64,000 nt of DNA from Cupriavidus yeoncheonensis. GTDB lineage: Bacteria; Pseudomonadota; Gammaproteobacteria; Burkholderiales; Burkholderiaceae. Where the stretch lies: positions 224,492 to 288,491 of the forward strand of contig NZ_CAJPUY010000008.1 of the NCBI RefSeq assembly GCF_905397275.1, written 5' to 3'. How positions within the stretch are numbered: position 1 is the first letter of the stretch; every line of letters starts with the position of its first letter. Below the pieces are notes generated by a model. That model saw only the letters and a list, made by a program, of their open reading frames with translations. It made no database searches and was not told where the DNA came from. Below, piece by piece: positions 43,909 through 53,168 of this stretch. The position numbers and the translations under genes are program-made.

Positions 43909-44727
43909 TTACCGGGGCTTGACGGGAACGAATTCCGCCACCTTGGCGTCCTGCGGCGGCTTGAACGCGAAGACATCGTTGCCGAACTTCGCATTCGGCT
44001 TCCACTTGTAGAGCGTGACCGACTGAGGCCGGGCCTCGTCGGCGCGATTGGTGATGACCAGCTTGCGTGGCAGCGGCCGGGCTCCGGTGGCGATCCAGAT
44101 CTGCCAGTCGATCTGGCCCTGCCGGAACACGTAGTGGTCGCAGACATCGCCGCCGACGAAGTCCTGGCCGGCGTTCATCGCCGATTGCATGTTGTCGAGC
44201 GGCGCGGCGTCGGTGCCCCACAGGAACAGGTCGGCCGAAGGGAGTTCAACCCCGTAGCGATCGCGCAGGCGGTGGGCAAGCACGCCCAGGTTGTCATCGA
44301 ACTTGGCCTGCGAATAGTACTTCTGCGCAGGCGCGTAGAGCGTCACGGTCTTCCCGTCATAGATGAGATCGCGACTCGAGTTGGCGGTGCGCATCTGGGC
44401 ACGGATCTTGTTCGGCCGCTGCACGTCGAGATCCGCGTTCGCGCTGTGCTGAAGCTTCTGGCCGTCCGCCAGCACTCTCTCGCCCGACAGTTCGATCATC
44501 ACCTCGAACTGCTTCAGCGTTTGCAGGTACTTGCCCATGTTGTCCAGTGCCTGGATGGCCGCGGGATCGACGGCTTTGGCATCGGCCGGCGCGGTGCCTG
44601 CCGGCGTCTGCGCCGGGGCGGCGGCCTGCGCCGGAGGACTCGCCGGCGGGTTGGAAGACTGCGGCGGCGTGGTGCTGCACGCTGCCAGCGTGACAACAAG
44701 CAAGCTCAGAGCTTTGATGCGTGCCAT
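43909..44727 (-). CDS. DUF2092-type exported lipoprotein
   Basis: 272 residues. The N-terminus MARIKALSLLVVTLAACSTT carries a lipobox (LAAC), so the protein is a lipoprotein. A Pro/Ala linker is followed by a domain like DUF2092 predicted periplasmic proteins: ALDNMGKYLQTLKQFEVMIE, RPNKIRAQMRT, LIYDGKTVTLYAPAQKYYSQ and LVITNRADEARPQSVT. The fold resembles LolA-like lipoprotein carriers. ATG at 44727 follows GGAG. It precedes the low-complexity exported protein by 12 bp, suggesting a joint envelope role. Confidence 0.82.
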   Translation of the reverse strand: MARIKALSLLVVTLAACSTTPPQSSNPPASPPAQAAAPAQTPAGTAPADAKAVDPAAIQALDNMGKYLQTLKQFEVMIELSGERVLADGQKLQHSANADLDVQRPNKIRAQMRTANSSRDLIYDGKTVTLYAPAQKYYSQAKFDDNLGVLAHRLRDRYGVELPSADLFLWGTDAAPLDNMQSAMNAGQDFVGGDVCDHYVFRQGQIDWQIWIATGARPLPRKLVITNRADEARPQSVTLYKWKPNAKFGNDVFAFKPPQDAKVAEFVPVKPR

Positions 44728-45302
44728 GAAGTTCTCCGTTGGAACGGCCCTTGGTTTCACCGGACACCAACGCGCAATGTCCACCTCATCCACCTCGGTC
44801 CGGCGGACGCGCGCGATCAGGCGTTGCATGGAAGGCCAGCTTGCGCGTACTGACTGCCCCGCCCGAATGCCCGTCTTGTGGCACAGCCGCAGCCACAGTG
44901 AATGCCATTCTCCACGACAGCGACGCGAGGCGAAGTGAAACTTTTGCTAGCGGGCATTTATTCGATTCGATGCCACAGGTGCTGCAAGGGATACAAACCC
45001 CTCTGCGACGCCCGGGAAATGGCCCCGTGATTCGATGCGTTGTCAGATAGCTCACCAGCTCACTTGTCTTGCCACGTGACCAGATAGGTACCTTGTCCGT
45101 TTTGACGCAGCCCCTTCTCCACATTATTTCTCAATATATGAGAGTTAATCTTACATATTGATATTTAAGAATCCGAGGAGTAATCTTGCGTCGCAGCGCA
45201 GGCGCATTCCCGTCCCCCGACGGCAATGTCCTGGCCTGCGACACACAGCACTTCACAGAAAGGGGGTTCGCCGCCAAGGCGGCCCCGAGGACGGAGGCTC
45301 CA
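44728..45302. promoter_or_regulatory. long divergent intergenic region before the acetaldehyde dehydrogenase gene
   Basis: About 575 bp. Most of it shows nothing I can name. The stretch 45121-45175 is sharply AT-rich and includes TCAATAT (45131-45137) and its complement ATATTGA (45155-45161), spaced by 17 nt, which may be an operator for the downstream operon. From 45186 the frame of the dehydrogenase gene is open, but this leader is not conserved-looking. Confidence 0.45.
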
Positions 45303-46244
45303 TTGGCAAATCGAAAACTGAAGGCCGCGATCATCGGATCGGGCAATATCGGCACGGACTTGATGATCAAGATCCTGCGCCACGGCAAACACCTGGAAAT
45401 GGGCGCCATGGTCGGCATCGACCCCGCGTCGGACGGCCTCGCGCGCGCCGCCCGCATGGGCGTGGCCACCACGCATGACGGCGTGGAAGGCTTGCTGAAC
45501 CTTCCCGTATTCCAGGACATCGACGTGGTGTTCGACGCCACCAGCGCGGGCGCCCACATCAGGAACGACGCGCGGCTGCGCGAGGTGAAGCCGGACATCC
45601 GCATGATCGACCTGACGCCGGCGGCCATTGGCCCGTACTGCGTGCCGGTGGTCAACCTGGAAGCCCGTCTCGACGCGCGCAACGTGAACATGGTCACCTG
45701 CGGCGGACAGGCCACCATTCCGATGGTCGCCGCGGTGTCGCGCGTGGCGAAGGTGCACTACGCGGAGATCGTCGCGTCGATCAGCAGCAAGTCGGCCGGA
45801 CCGGGCACGCGCGCCAACATCGACGAATTCACCGAGACCACGTCGAAGGCCATCGAGGTCATCGGTGGCGCGGCCAAGGGCAAGGCCATCATCGTGCTGA
45901 ACCCGGCGGAACCGCCGCTGATCATGCGCGACACCGTCTACGTGCTGAGCGATGCCGCCAACCAGACCGAAGTCGAAGCCTCGATCAACGACATGGCCGC
46001 CGCCGTGCAGGCGTATGTGCCGGGCTACCGGCTCAAGCAGCGCGTGCAGTTCGACGTGATCGCACCCGACGCACCGCTGAACATTCCGGGCCTGGGCCGC
46101 TTCAGCGGCCTCAAGACCTCGGTGTTCCTGGAGGTGGAAGGCGCGGCGCACTACCTGCCCGCCTACGCCGGCAATCTCGACATCATGACTTCCGCCGCGC
46201 TCGCCACCGCCGAGCGCATGGCGCAATGCGCACTGAACGCCTGA
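45303..46244 (+). CDS. mhpF: acetaldehyde dehydrogenase (CoA-acylating)
   Basis: Oxidises acetaldehyde (or propanal) to acyl-CoA with NAD+, the last step of aromatic meta-cleavage pathways. 313 residues from TTG at 45303, which follows GGAGG by 5 nt and opens [20 protein letters not shown], the usual N-terminus. The upstream in-frame ATG/TTG leader would add residues not seen in the family. Catalytic cysteine in [13 protein letters not shown]. It overlaps functionally with the aldolase gene 11 bp downstream; in this family the two proteins form a complex that channels acetaldehyde. Confidence 0.94.
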   Translation: MANRKLKAAIIGSGNIGTDLMIKILRHGKHLEMGAMVGIDPASDGLARAARMGVATTHDGVEGLLNLPVFQDIDVVFDATSAGAHIRNDARLREVKPDIRMIDLTPAAIGPYCVPVVNLEARLDARNVNMVTCGGQATIPMVAAVSRVAKVHYAEIVASISSKSAGPGTRANIDEFTETTSKAIEVIGGAAKGKAIIVLNPAEPPLIMRDTVYVLSDAANQTEVEASINDMAAAVQAYVPGYRLKQRVQFDVIAPDAPLNIPGLGRFSGLKTSVFLEVEGAAHYLPAYAGNLDIMTSAALATAERMAQCALNA

Positions 46245-46255
46245 GGAGACACGCC

Positions 46256-47278
46256 ATGGCTTTCAACCCCGGCAAGAACCTTTATATCTCCGACGTGACG
46301 CTGCGCGATGGCAGCCACGCCATCCGTCACCAGTACTCGATCCAGAACGTCAAGGACATCGCCCGCGCGCTGGACCAGGCACGGGTGGATTCGATCGAAG
46401 TGGCACACGGCGACGGCCTGCAGGGCTCCAGCTTCAACTACGGCTTCGGCGCCCACACCGATCTCGAATGGATCGAGGCGGTCGCCGGCGAGATCGAACA
46501 CGCGCAGATCGCCACGCTGCTGCTGCCCGGCATCGGCACGATCCACGATCTTGAAAATGCCTACAAGGCCGGCGCGCGCATCGTCCGCGTCGCCACGCAT
46601 TGCACGGAAGCCGATGTGTCGCGCCAGCACATCGAACGCGCGCGCGAGCTCGGCATGGACACCGTGGGCTTCCTGATGATGAGCCACATGACCACGCCGG
46701 AAAACCTCGCCGTCGAAGCGAAGAAGATGGAAGCGTACGGCGCCACCACCATCTACGTGGTGGACTCGGGCGGCGCGCTGGGCATGCAGGACGTGCGCGA
46801 CCGGTTCCGTGCGCTGAAGGCGGTACTCGATCCGGACACGCACACGGGCATCCATGCCCATCACAACCTGTCGCTGGGCGTGGCCAACTCGATCGTGGCC
46901 GTGGAAGAGGGCTGCGATCGCATCGACGCATCGCTGGCCGGCATGGGCGCCGGCGCCGGCAACGCACCGCTGGAAGTGTTCATCGCCGCCATCGAGCGCC
47001 TGGGCTGGGAGCACGGTACGGACCTGTACAAGCTGATGGACGCCGCCGACGACATCGTGCGCCCGCTGCAGGACCGCCCGGTCCGCGTGGATCGGGAAAC
47101 GCTGGCGCTCGGCTATGCCGGCGTGTATTCCAGCTTCCTGCGCCACTCCGAAGTCGCCGCGAACAAGTACGGCCTGAAGGCCGTGGACATCCTCGTCGAA
47201 CTGGGCAAGCGCCGCATGGTGGGCGGCCAGGAAGACATGATCGTCGACGTTGCGCTGGATCTGCTCAAGAACGGGTAA
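46256..47278 (+). CDS. mhpE: 4-hydroxy-2-oxovalerate aldolase
   Basis: Cleaves 4-hydroxy-2-oxovalerate to pyruvate and acetaldehyde. 340 residues. The metal-site start [16 protein letters not shown] and the HxH metal ligands in [16 protein letters not shown] are diagnostic, as is the C-terminal helical domain ([20 protein letters not shown]) that contacts the dehydrogenase. ATG at 46256 follows GAGGAGA. The hydratase and ring-cleavage genes that normally come with this pair are not in the window. Confidence 0.95.
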   Translation: MAFNPGKNLYISDVTLRDGSHAIRHQYSIQNVKDIARALDQARVDSIEVAHGDGLQGSSFNYGFGAHTDLEWIEAVAGEIEHAQIATLLLPGIGTIHDLENAYKAGARIVRVATHCTEADVSRQHIERARELGMDTVGFLMMSHMTTPENLAVEAKKMEAYGATTIYVVDSGGALGMQDVRDRFRALKAVLDPDTHTGIHAHHNLSLGVANSIVAVEEGCDRIDASLAGMGAGAGNAPLEVFIAAIERLGWEHGTDLYKLMDAADDIVRPLQDRPVRVDRETLALGYAGVYSSFLRHSEVAANKYGLKAVDILVELGKRRMVGGQEDMIVDVALDLLKNG

Positions 47279-47287
47279 GGCAGGGCC

Positions 47288-47313
47288 GCCCGGGCATCAC
47301 AAGATGCCCCGGG
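47288..47313 (+). other. hairpin between aldolase and transporter genes
   Basis: GCCCGGGCATC pairs with GATGCCCCGGG with one bulge, 10 nt after the aldolase stop codon. No T run follows. It may reduce read-through or protect mRNA ends within the operon. Confidence 0.4.
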
Positions 47314-47337
47314 CATGCGAACAAGCAGAGGAAGACA

Positions 47338-48684
47338 ATGAGACAAAGTGAGACCAGCCCGCAAGTGGGCGGATTTACAGCATCGCAGGCATCCAGGGAC
47401 AGCCTGATCTCCGGCAGCGACCGCCGCCGCGCGCTGATGGGCAGCGCCGTCGGCAGCACCATCGAGTGGTACGACTATTTTCTCTATGGGACGATGTCGG
47501 CCACGGTGTTCGGCAAGCTGTTTTTCCCGTCCGACGATCCGGTCACCAGCCAGTTGCTGGCACTGGCATCGTTCGCGCTCGCGTTCCTGATCCGGCCGCT
47601 GGGCGGCATCGTGTTTGCCCACATCGGCGACCGCATCGGCCGCAAGAAGACGCTGGCGGTGACGCTGGCCATCATGGGGTTGTCAACGGTGCTGATTGGC
47701 CTGACGCCGACCTATGAAAGCGTCGGCATCTGGTCGCCGATCCTGCTGACGCTGCTGCGCCTGCTGCAAGGCCTGGCGCTTGGCGGCGAATGGGGCGGCG
47801 GCCTGCTGCTGGCCGTGGAGTACTCGCCACCCAACCGGCGCGGCTTCTACGGTGCCGTGCCGCAGATCGGCGCGCTGATCGGCCTGGCACTCGGCAACCT
47901 GATCACCGCCGCGCTCAGCACGGCGTTCTCGGAAACGACGTTCCTCGCCTACGGCTGGCGCATTCCGTTCGTGCTGTCCATCGTGCTCGTGATGCTCGGC
48001 ATGTGGATCCGCAATAACGTCGATGAAACGCCGTCGTTCAAGCGTGTCATGGCGACCCGCACCGAGAAGAAGGTCCCGCTGGCCGAAACGCTGACCCGCC
48101 ACTGGCGTGCCGTGCTGATCGTGATCGGCGCCAAGTTCATCGAGACCTCGACGTTCTTCCTGTTCGCCACGTTCACCGTGTCCTACCTCGTCGGGCTGCA
48201 CTATGCGCGCGTCGATGCGCTGAACATGGTGCTGGCCGCCGCCATCGTCGGCTCGCCGATGATGCTGGTGTACGGCGGACTGTCGGATCGCATCGGCCGC
48301 AAAAAGCTGTTCCTGATCGGCACGGTGGCGGCCATGGTCTACGTGCTGCCCTTCTTCTGGCTGATGAACCAGGGATCGGTCTGGCTGAGCGCCCTCGCGG
48401 TGATCGTCGGCTTTGCGCTGGTGTGGCCGATCTACGGATCGGTGCTCGGCACCTTCTTCGCCGAGAGCTTCCCGCCCGATGTGCGCTATACGGGCGTGTC
48501 GCTCGGCTATCAGGTGGGTGCCGCGATTGTCGGCGGCCCAATGCCGCTGATTGCCACGGCGCTGCTGGCCCATTACAGCGGCAGCTACCTGCCGGTGGGC
48601 CTGTTCATCATCGCCTGCGGCGTGATCTCGCTGATTGCCGTCAGCGCCACGAAGGATCGCAGCGGCGAGGCCCTTGACGACTAA
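47338..48684 (+). CDS. MFS transporter, metabolite:H+ symporter (MHS) type
   Basis: 448 residues and twelve predicted helices. GSTIEWYDYFLYGTMSATVF and the loop FAHIGDRIGRKKTLAVTLAI are typical of the MHS family (ShiA, ProP, KgtP). Substrates in this family include shikimate, alpha-ketoglutarate and aromatic acids. AGAGGAAG precedes the ATG. Placed 59 bp after the aldolase gene, it may import the compound whose breakdown ends in the aldolase/dehydrogenase pair; the substrate is not known. Confidence 0.92.
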   Translation: MRQSETSPQVGGFTASQASRDSLISGSDRRRALMGSAVGSTIEWYDYFLYGTMSATVFGKLFFPSDDPVTSQLLALASFALAFLIRPLGGIVFAHIGDRIGRKKTLAVTLAIMGLSTVLIGLTPTYESVGIWSPILLTLLRLLQGLALGGEWGGGLLLAVEYSPPNRRGFYGAVPQIGALIGLALGNLITAALSTAFSETTFLAYGWRIPFVLSIVLVMLGMWIRNNVDETPSFKRVMATRTEKKVPLAETLTRHWRAVLIVIGAKFIETSTFFLFATFTVSYLVGLHYARVDALNMVLAAAIVGSPMMLVYGGLSDRIGRKKLFLIGTVAAMVYVLPFFWLMNQGSVWLSALAVIVGFALVWPIYGSVLGTFFAESFPPDVRYTGVSLGYQVGAAIVGGPMPLIATALLAHYSGSYLPVGLFIIACGVISLIAVSATKDRSGEALDD

Positions 48685-48739
48685 GCAGCAGCGTTGCGCC
48701 GCTGGTGGGCCACCCGCCGGCGGCGTTACACTTCATGCC

Positions 48740-49510
48740 ATGTCAAGAACGCCAAACCCCACTCGAACCCTGGCCAGCCAGACGCTGTTTCGCGGACTGG
48801 ATGTGGTCGACGCCGTTGCCGACGGCTGCCAGTCCGTGCAGGAAATCGCCGACCGCACCGGTGTGGCGTTCAGCACCACCCATCGCCTGGCCTCGGCACT
48901 GGTGCAGGCCCGCTACCTGCAATTCGAACCCCGGCGTGGCTATCGCCTGGGCACCCGCCTGCTGGAGCTTGGCTTCGCCGCTTACCGCGATTCCGACATT
49001 GCGCGCAGCGCAAGGCAGAACATCGAACAGCTTGCCGGCGAGACGCGCGATACCGTTCACCTCGCCATGCTCGACGGCGACGAGATCATCTATCTCGACA
49101 AGATCGACGCCCAGCGTCCGATCGGCGTCAATTCGCGCATCGGTGGACGCAAGCCTGTCTGCTGCACTGGCGTGGGCAAGGCGCTGATCCTCGACGAAGG
49201 CGAGGCGTCGTGGCGCACCCGCTACCAGTACGATGCCGAGCGCGGCAACATCCACTTGCCGCTTGAGACCTGGCTGGCCGGCATGCACGCCTACGCGCAA
49301 GGCGGCTACGCGTTCGACCTGGAAGAGAACGCACCGGGCATCCGCTGCGTCGCGGTACCGATCCGCGATGCCAGCGGCAAGACCGTGGCAGCCGTCAGCG
49401 TCACGGGCACCACCGATTCCACCGATGAGGCGCGCCTGCGCTCACTGATTCCCACGGTACGTGGAGCGGCCCAGGCGATCAGCGCCAAGCTCGGCGGCAC
49501 GCTCGGGTGA
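48740..49510 (+). CDS. IclR-family transcriptional regulator
   Basis: 256 residues: N-terminal winged helix (LFRGLDVVDAVADGCQSVQE, GVAFSTTHRLASALVQARYL) and a GAF-like effector domain (LAMLDGDEIIYLDKIDAQRP, CCTGVGKALI). ATG at 48740 opens MSRTPNPTRTLASQTL. It follows the MHS gene by 55 bp in the same direction and probably controls the mhpFE-transporter operon, perhaps through the AT-rich dyad at 45131-45161. Confidence 0.92.
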   Translation: MSRTPNPTRTLASQTLFRGLDVVDAVADGCQSVQEIADRTGVAFSTTHRLASALVQARYLQFEPRRGYRLGTRLLELGFAAYRDSDIARSARQNIEQLAGETRDTVHLAMLDGDEIIYLDKIDAQRPIGVNSRIGGRKPVCCTGVGKALILDEGEASWRTRYQYDAERGNIHLPLETWLAGMHAYAQGGYAFDLEENAPGIRCVAVPIRDASGKTVAAVSVTGTTDSTDEARLRSLIPTVRGAAQAISAKLGGTLG

Positions 49511-49579
49511 AGTCTGCGCCCCGCCACCGCAAGGAAGCACGACCGCCACTCCGCAAGCCTGATCCGCCGTTTGCCGGAA

Positions 49580-50647
49580 TCAATGCTCCTCGGACGCACT
49601 GAAACGCCGCCTGTAGTCACCGGGACTGGTTCCAAGCCGGGTGCGGAAATGATTGCGCAATGTGGCTGCGGCGCCGAAGCCCACCTGCACCGCGATATCG
49701 TCCAGCGATAGGCCGGTTTCTTCGAGCAACACCCTGGCCCGGCCTACCCGTTCGATCAGCAGCCATTCCCCGGGGGGCATGGCCATCATGTTGACGAAGT
49801 GGCGCTGGAAGGTGCGGGCACTCATTGCCGCCTGCTCCGCCATCCTGACAATCGGCCAGTCTTCTCCTAGGGTTGCGCGCACCGCGTCCAGCAGGGGGGC
49901 GAGCGACGCGCTGCTGCGCCTCGAGACCGGCTCCGCAATGTACTGGGCCTGACCGCCTTCACGGTGTGGGGGCATGACCAGCCGACGCGCGACCTGATTG
50001 GCAGCGCGAGGACCAAAGTCCCGGCGAATCAGGTGCAGGCACAGGTCGATTCCCGCGGCGCTTCCGGCCGAGGTCAGGACATCGCCGGCATCGACGTAGA
50101 GCACGTCTGCCTCCACCCGCACTTCCGGATACCGCTGCGCGAGGGCTGCCGCATGACGCCAGTGCGTAGTCGCCCGCTTGCCGTCGAGCAATCCCGCGGC
50201 GGCCAATACAAAGGCGCCGGTGCAGATCGACATGACTCTCGCCCCGCGCCTGTTCGCCTTGCGCAAGGCGCGGCAAAGCGCATCCGGCACATCGGCTTCG
50301 ATCCCGCGCCACCCGGGGATGATGATCGTCTTCGCCTTCGACAGCAGCTCCAGGCCGCTGTCGGCCTGCACCTGGATGCCACCCGCCCCGCGCAATGTCC
50401 CGGAATCGGCCGAGCAGGTCGCAAAGCGATACCACTCGTCGCCCATTTCCGGCCTGGGCAGGCCGAATACTTCAACGGCGCAGCCATATTCAAAAAGGCT
50501 CAGGCCATCGTAGACGACGACGGCTACCAGCCCGCCATTGGCATTGGATTGCGCTTTGTTCTTCGGCACGAAAGAGATCGATTGAAACAGCTGTTGGGGC
50601 CATCCGGCGAGGAGGCTTGACGCGCCATCTTTCACGCGACTCACCAT
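49580..50647 (-). CDS. GlxA-type regulator: DJ-1/PfpI domain plus AraC DNA-binding domain
   Basis: 355 residues. The N-terminal class I glutamine-amidotransferase-like domain (about 38-205) has MSICTGAFVLAAAGLLDGKR with the nucleophile-position cysteine and the histidine THWRHAAALA. The C-terminal AraC domain (about 255-350) has two helix-turn-helices (MAEQAAMSARTFQRHFVNMM and LSLDDIAVQVGFGAAATLRN). Known members regulate arginine, choline or glycine-betaine catabolism. It is divergent from the DUF3088 gene. The inducer is unknown. Confidence 0.93.
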   Translation of the reverse strand: MVSRVKDGASSLLAGWPQQLFQSISFVPKNKAQSNANGGLVAVVVYDGLSLFEYGCAVEVFGLPRPEMGDEWYRFATCSADSGTLRGAGGIQVQADSGLELLSKAKTIIIPGWRGIEADVPDALCRALRKANRRGARVMSICTGAFVLAAAGLLDGKRATTHWRHAAALAQRYPEVRVEADVLYVDAGDVLTSAGSAAGIDLCLHLIRRDFGPRAANQVARRLVMPPHREGGQAQYIAEPVSRRSSASLAPLLDAVRATLGEDWPIVRMAEQAAMSARTFQRHFVNMMAMPPGEWLLIERVGRARVLLEETGLSLDDIAVQVGFGAAATLRNHFRTRLGTSPGDYRRRFSASEEH

Positions 50648-50806
50648 GCGGCCGATTTTGGCATGATCCGGACGTTAATTGTCGTTCGTGCCACTAGTGG
50701 GTTTACCTAGCCGCCCCTATCCTTTGTCCGGTGGTTCGCGGCCCGGCAAGCAAAGAGAAGGACGTACACCACCCACTTCAACCATCAACCCATAGTGAGA
50801 GACAAC

Positions 50807-51154
50807 GTGAAAGACAAGCTACTGATGCTCCGCCCCGGCTTCTATCAGGGCGCGGAAGGCCCCTTCTACTGCGGCGATGCCATTGCTGTCGAAGGCCTGC
50901 TCAGCTTCTTCCCGCAACTGCGCAGCGAGATCGACGTCGAGTACATCGATGCGCCGCGACCGCGCCAGGCGATTGTCGAACTGATCGGCGAAGCCAACCA
51001 GTCCGCCCCCGTGCTGGTGCTCGGCGCCGGACGAGCGCCGGTCGACAACAGCGTGGAGGTCCGCGCGTACGGCCAGACCCGGTTCATCGATTCTCCCGAC
51101 CAGATCCGTCGATACCTGTCGTCGCAATATGGCGTAGCGCGTCCGGCTTCCTGA
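50807..51154 (+). CDS. DUF3088 domain protein
   Basis: 115 residues from GTG at 50807, which follows GAGAGA; a second GTG at 50795 would add four residues but has no ribosome site. The pattern LLMLRPGFYQG..GPFYCGDAI, VEYIDAPRPRQAIVELIGEA and NQSAPVLVLG fits DUF3088, a thioredoxin-like family of unknown role. One cysteine (FYCGD) sits where redox folds have their active site. It is divergent from the GlxA-type regulator, which may control it. Confidence 0.8.
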   Translation: MKDKLLMLRPGFYQGAEGPFYCGDAIAVEGLLSFFPQLRSEIDVEYIDAPRPRQAIVELIGEANQSAPVLVLGAGRAPVDNSVEVRAYGQTRFIDSPDQIRRYLSSQYGVARPAS

Positions 51155-51581
51155 GCATTACCCGACCGGTCAGCTCATGGCCACGACTGAAGCCAGGAGC
51201 CGGGCCAGCGATGTGCGCGGCGGCGGCCCCAAGCCACGCCGCGCCGGTTGGCGTGTCCCGATGGCCCGGCTAGCGAAGCCAATGCCAGCGGGAGAGGCTC
51301 CTTGCGCTTCATGCCGGATATCCAGAACGCCGTTGCCATTAACCCGATACGTGGAGAAAAAAATTCTACGAAAGGGCTTCACCTTATGACCTTTTGAAAG
51401 TTTTTTCCTCAGACGGATCACTACGATTTCCCTCACGGCCAGGACGACCCGTCGTCACGACGAGACGACGATCTCGAGGCCGGCGAAGGTTCCATCACCG
51501 ATCAGGAAAGCCGTTGCACGGAACCTGGCGGGCACTGATTCGACCCTTCGACAAAACCTATAACCACATTGGAGACAAGGC
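51155..51581. other. 427-bp intergenic region before the cystine transporter operon
   Basis: No credible gene. 51350-51425 is AT-rich with A and T runs and probably contains promoter elements. CGTCGTC (51450-51456) and GACGACG (51464-51470) form a short inverted repeat that might be an operator. Nothing else recognised. Confidence 0.4.
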
Positions 51582-52382
51582 ATGAAGCTTCTGCAATCGC
51601 TGTTGCAAGGCGCGCTGCTCGCGACCGTCCTCGGTTTCACCGCACCGGCCGTGCAGGCTGAAGACCTGCTGGACACCGTCAAGGCCAGCGGCGTCCTGAA
51701 GGTCGGCATGGAGGGCACGTACCCTCCGTTTGGCTACCGAAACAGCCAGGGCCAGCTCGATGGCTTTGATGTCGCGGTGGCCAGGGCGGTGGCGGACAAG
51801 ATGGGCCTCAAGGCTCAGTTCGTCACCACCGAGTGGAGCGGCATCATCGCGGGCCTGCAGGCCGGCAAGTTCGACATCATCGTCAACCAGGTCAGCATGA
51901 CGCCGGCACGCAGGCAGGCGCTCGATTTCACGCAGCCCTACGTCTATTCCGCCGTGCAGGTGCTTCAGCGCAGCGACGACAAGCGCGAGTTCGGGTCGCT
52001 GGAAGCGTTGAAGGGCAAATCCGTCGGCGTCACGCTGGGCAGCAACTATGCCGAGCTGGCGAAATCGGTGTCCGGCATCCAGGTGCAGACCTATCCGGGC
52101 ACCTCGGAAAACCTGCGTGACCTCGCGGCCGGCCGCATCGATGCCGCGCTCAATGATCGCCTGATGCTGCCATACCTGATCAAGAACGCGAACCTGCCGC
52201 TACGTACCGGCGCGCTGCTGGCCGGCACCAAGCTCGAGATGGGAATTCCCTACCGCAAGGGCAATCCCAGGTTCGCCAAGGCGATCGACGACGCCCTGAA
52301 CACGCTGCAGCAGGACGGCACCTTGCGCAAGCTGTCCATCCAGTGGCTTGGCACCGATGCCAGCCAACCCCTCGCACAGTAA
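51582..52382 (+). CDS. tcyJ: ABC transporter periplasmic binding protein, cystine/amino-acid type
   Basis: 266 residues with a signal peptide (LLQGALLATVLGFTAPAVQA). The mature domain is of the polar amino-acid binding family (GVLKVGMEGTYPPFGYRNSQ, LDGFDVAVARAVADKMGLKA, KFDIIVNQVSMTPARRQALD). Followed by permease and ATPase genes and by dcyD, the same set as the enteric cystine/D-cysteine operon, so cystine or another sulfur amino acid is the likely ligand. Assignment of the symbol rests on this context. Confidence 0.9.
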   Translation: MKLLQSLLQGALLATVLGFTAPAVQAEDLLDTVKASGVLKVGMEGTYPPFGYRNSQGQLDGFDVAVARAVADKMGLKAQFVTTEWSGIIAGLQAGKFDIIVNQVSMTPARRQALDFTQPYVYSAVQVLQRSDDKREFGSLEALKGKSVGVTLGSNYAELAKSVSGIQVQTYPGTSENLRDLAAGRIDAALNDRLMLPYLIKNANLPLRTGALLAGTKLEMGIPYRKGNPRFAKAIDDALNTLQQDGTLRKLSIQWLGTDASQPLAQ

Positions 52383-52454
52383 TCACCGCCACGCCTGACA
52401 ACACGCCCGTCCCGCCAGGTGCGGGCATGCCTGGCCACAGCAATGGATCGCATC

Positions 52455-53114
52455 ATGAGCCCTTTTGATCTGATAATTCATGCCTCGCCGGTGCTCCTGC
52501 AAGGCGCCGCGATCACCGTGAAGTTTGCCCTGGCCTCGATGATCTTCGGCCTGCTGGTCGGGATCGTCGTCGCCATCATGGGCATCAGTGCCAGCCCTGT
52601 CCTCAGTGGCATGGCGCGCGCCTATGTCAGCGTCATGCGCGGTACGCCGCTGCTGGTGCAGATGTTCGTCGTCTACTATGGCCTGCCGGACCTTGGCATC
52701 TCCCTCGACCCGACCAGCGCGGGCATCCTGACCCTCACGGCCAATGCCGGCGCTTACCTCTCGGAGAGCATGCGCGGCGCGATCCTGGGCATCAGCCGCG
52801 GGCAATGGAGCGCGGCGCACAGCCTCGGGCTGAGCCATCTGCAGACGCTGCGTTACATCGTCTGCCCCCAGGCCTTGCGGCTGGCCGTGCCGAGCCTCGG
52901 CAATACGCTCATCAGCCTGATCAAGGACACCTCGCTGGTGTCGGTCATCACCGTGACCGAGCTGCTGAGATCGTCGCAGGAGATCATTGCCTCCACCTTC
53001 CAGCCGCTTCCCTTGTACCTGTCGGTGGCGGCCATCTACTGGCTGCTCAGCACGGGATTGTCGTGGGTGCAGCGGCGCGTCGAGGCGCGGCTGACGCTGC
53101 GCGTGACACGCTGA
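52455..53114 (+). CDS. tcyL: ABC transporter permease, amino-acid (HisM/GlnP) type
   Basis: Inner-membrane permease of about 220 residues with five helices. The permease-ATPase contact motif is around LRGAILGISRGQWSAAHSLG (here MRGAIL...EAA-loop equivalent), ending in RYIVCPQALRLAVPSL. Starts at ATG 52443 or 52455 are both possible; 52455 has GGAT at a better spacing. It lies 72 bp after the binding-protein gene. Confidence 0.9.
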   Translation: MSPFDLIIHASPVLLQGAAITVKFALASMIFGLLVGIVVAIMGISASPVLSGMARAYVSVMRGTPLLVQMFVVYYGLPDLGISLDPTSAGILTLTANAGAYLSESMRGAILGISRGQWSAAHSLGLSHLQTLRYIVCPQALRLAVPSLGNTLISLIKDTSLVSVITVTELLRSSQEIIASTFQPLPLYLSVAAIYWLLSTGLSWVQRRVEARLTLRVTR

Positions 53115-53168
53115 TCCGGCGATCCGGCAAAGCGCTGCAAGAACCAAATGCAAGCAGGAGACAAAACA

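Noticed and set aside
42889..44853. Plus-strand open frame of 654 codons
   Set aside because: Antisense to the exported proteins at 43360 and 43909; contains the His/Thr reading of the (CAC) tract only.
44940..45110. tRNA or tRNA remnant
   Set aside because: Some stretches look stem-like but no cloverleaf with a T-loop GTTCGA-type sequence could be drawn.
51450..51470. Riboswitch or T-box before the cystine transporter
   Set aside because: Only a 7-bp inverted repeat is visible; no extended conserved leader pattern recognised.
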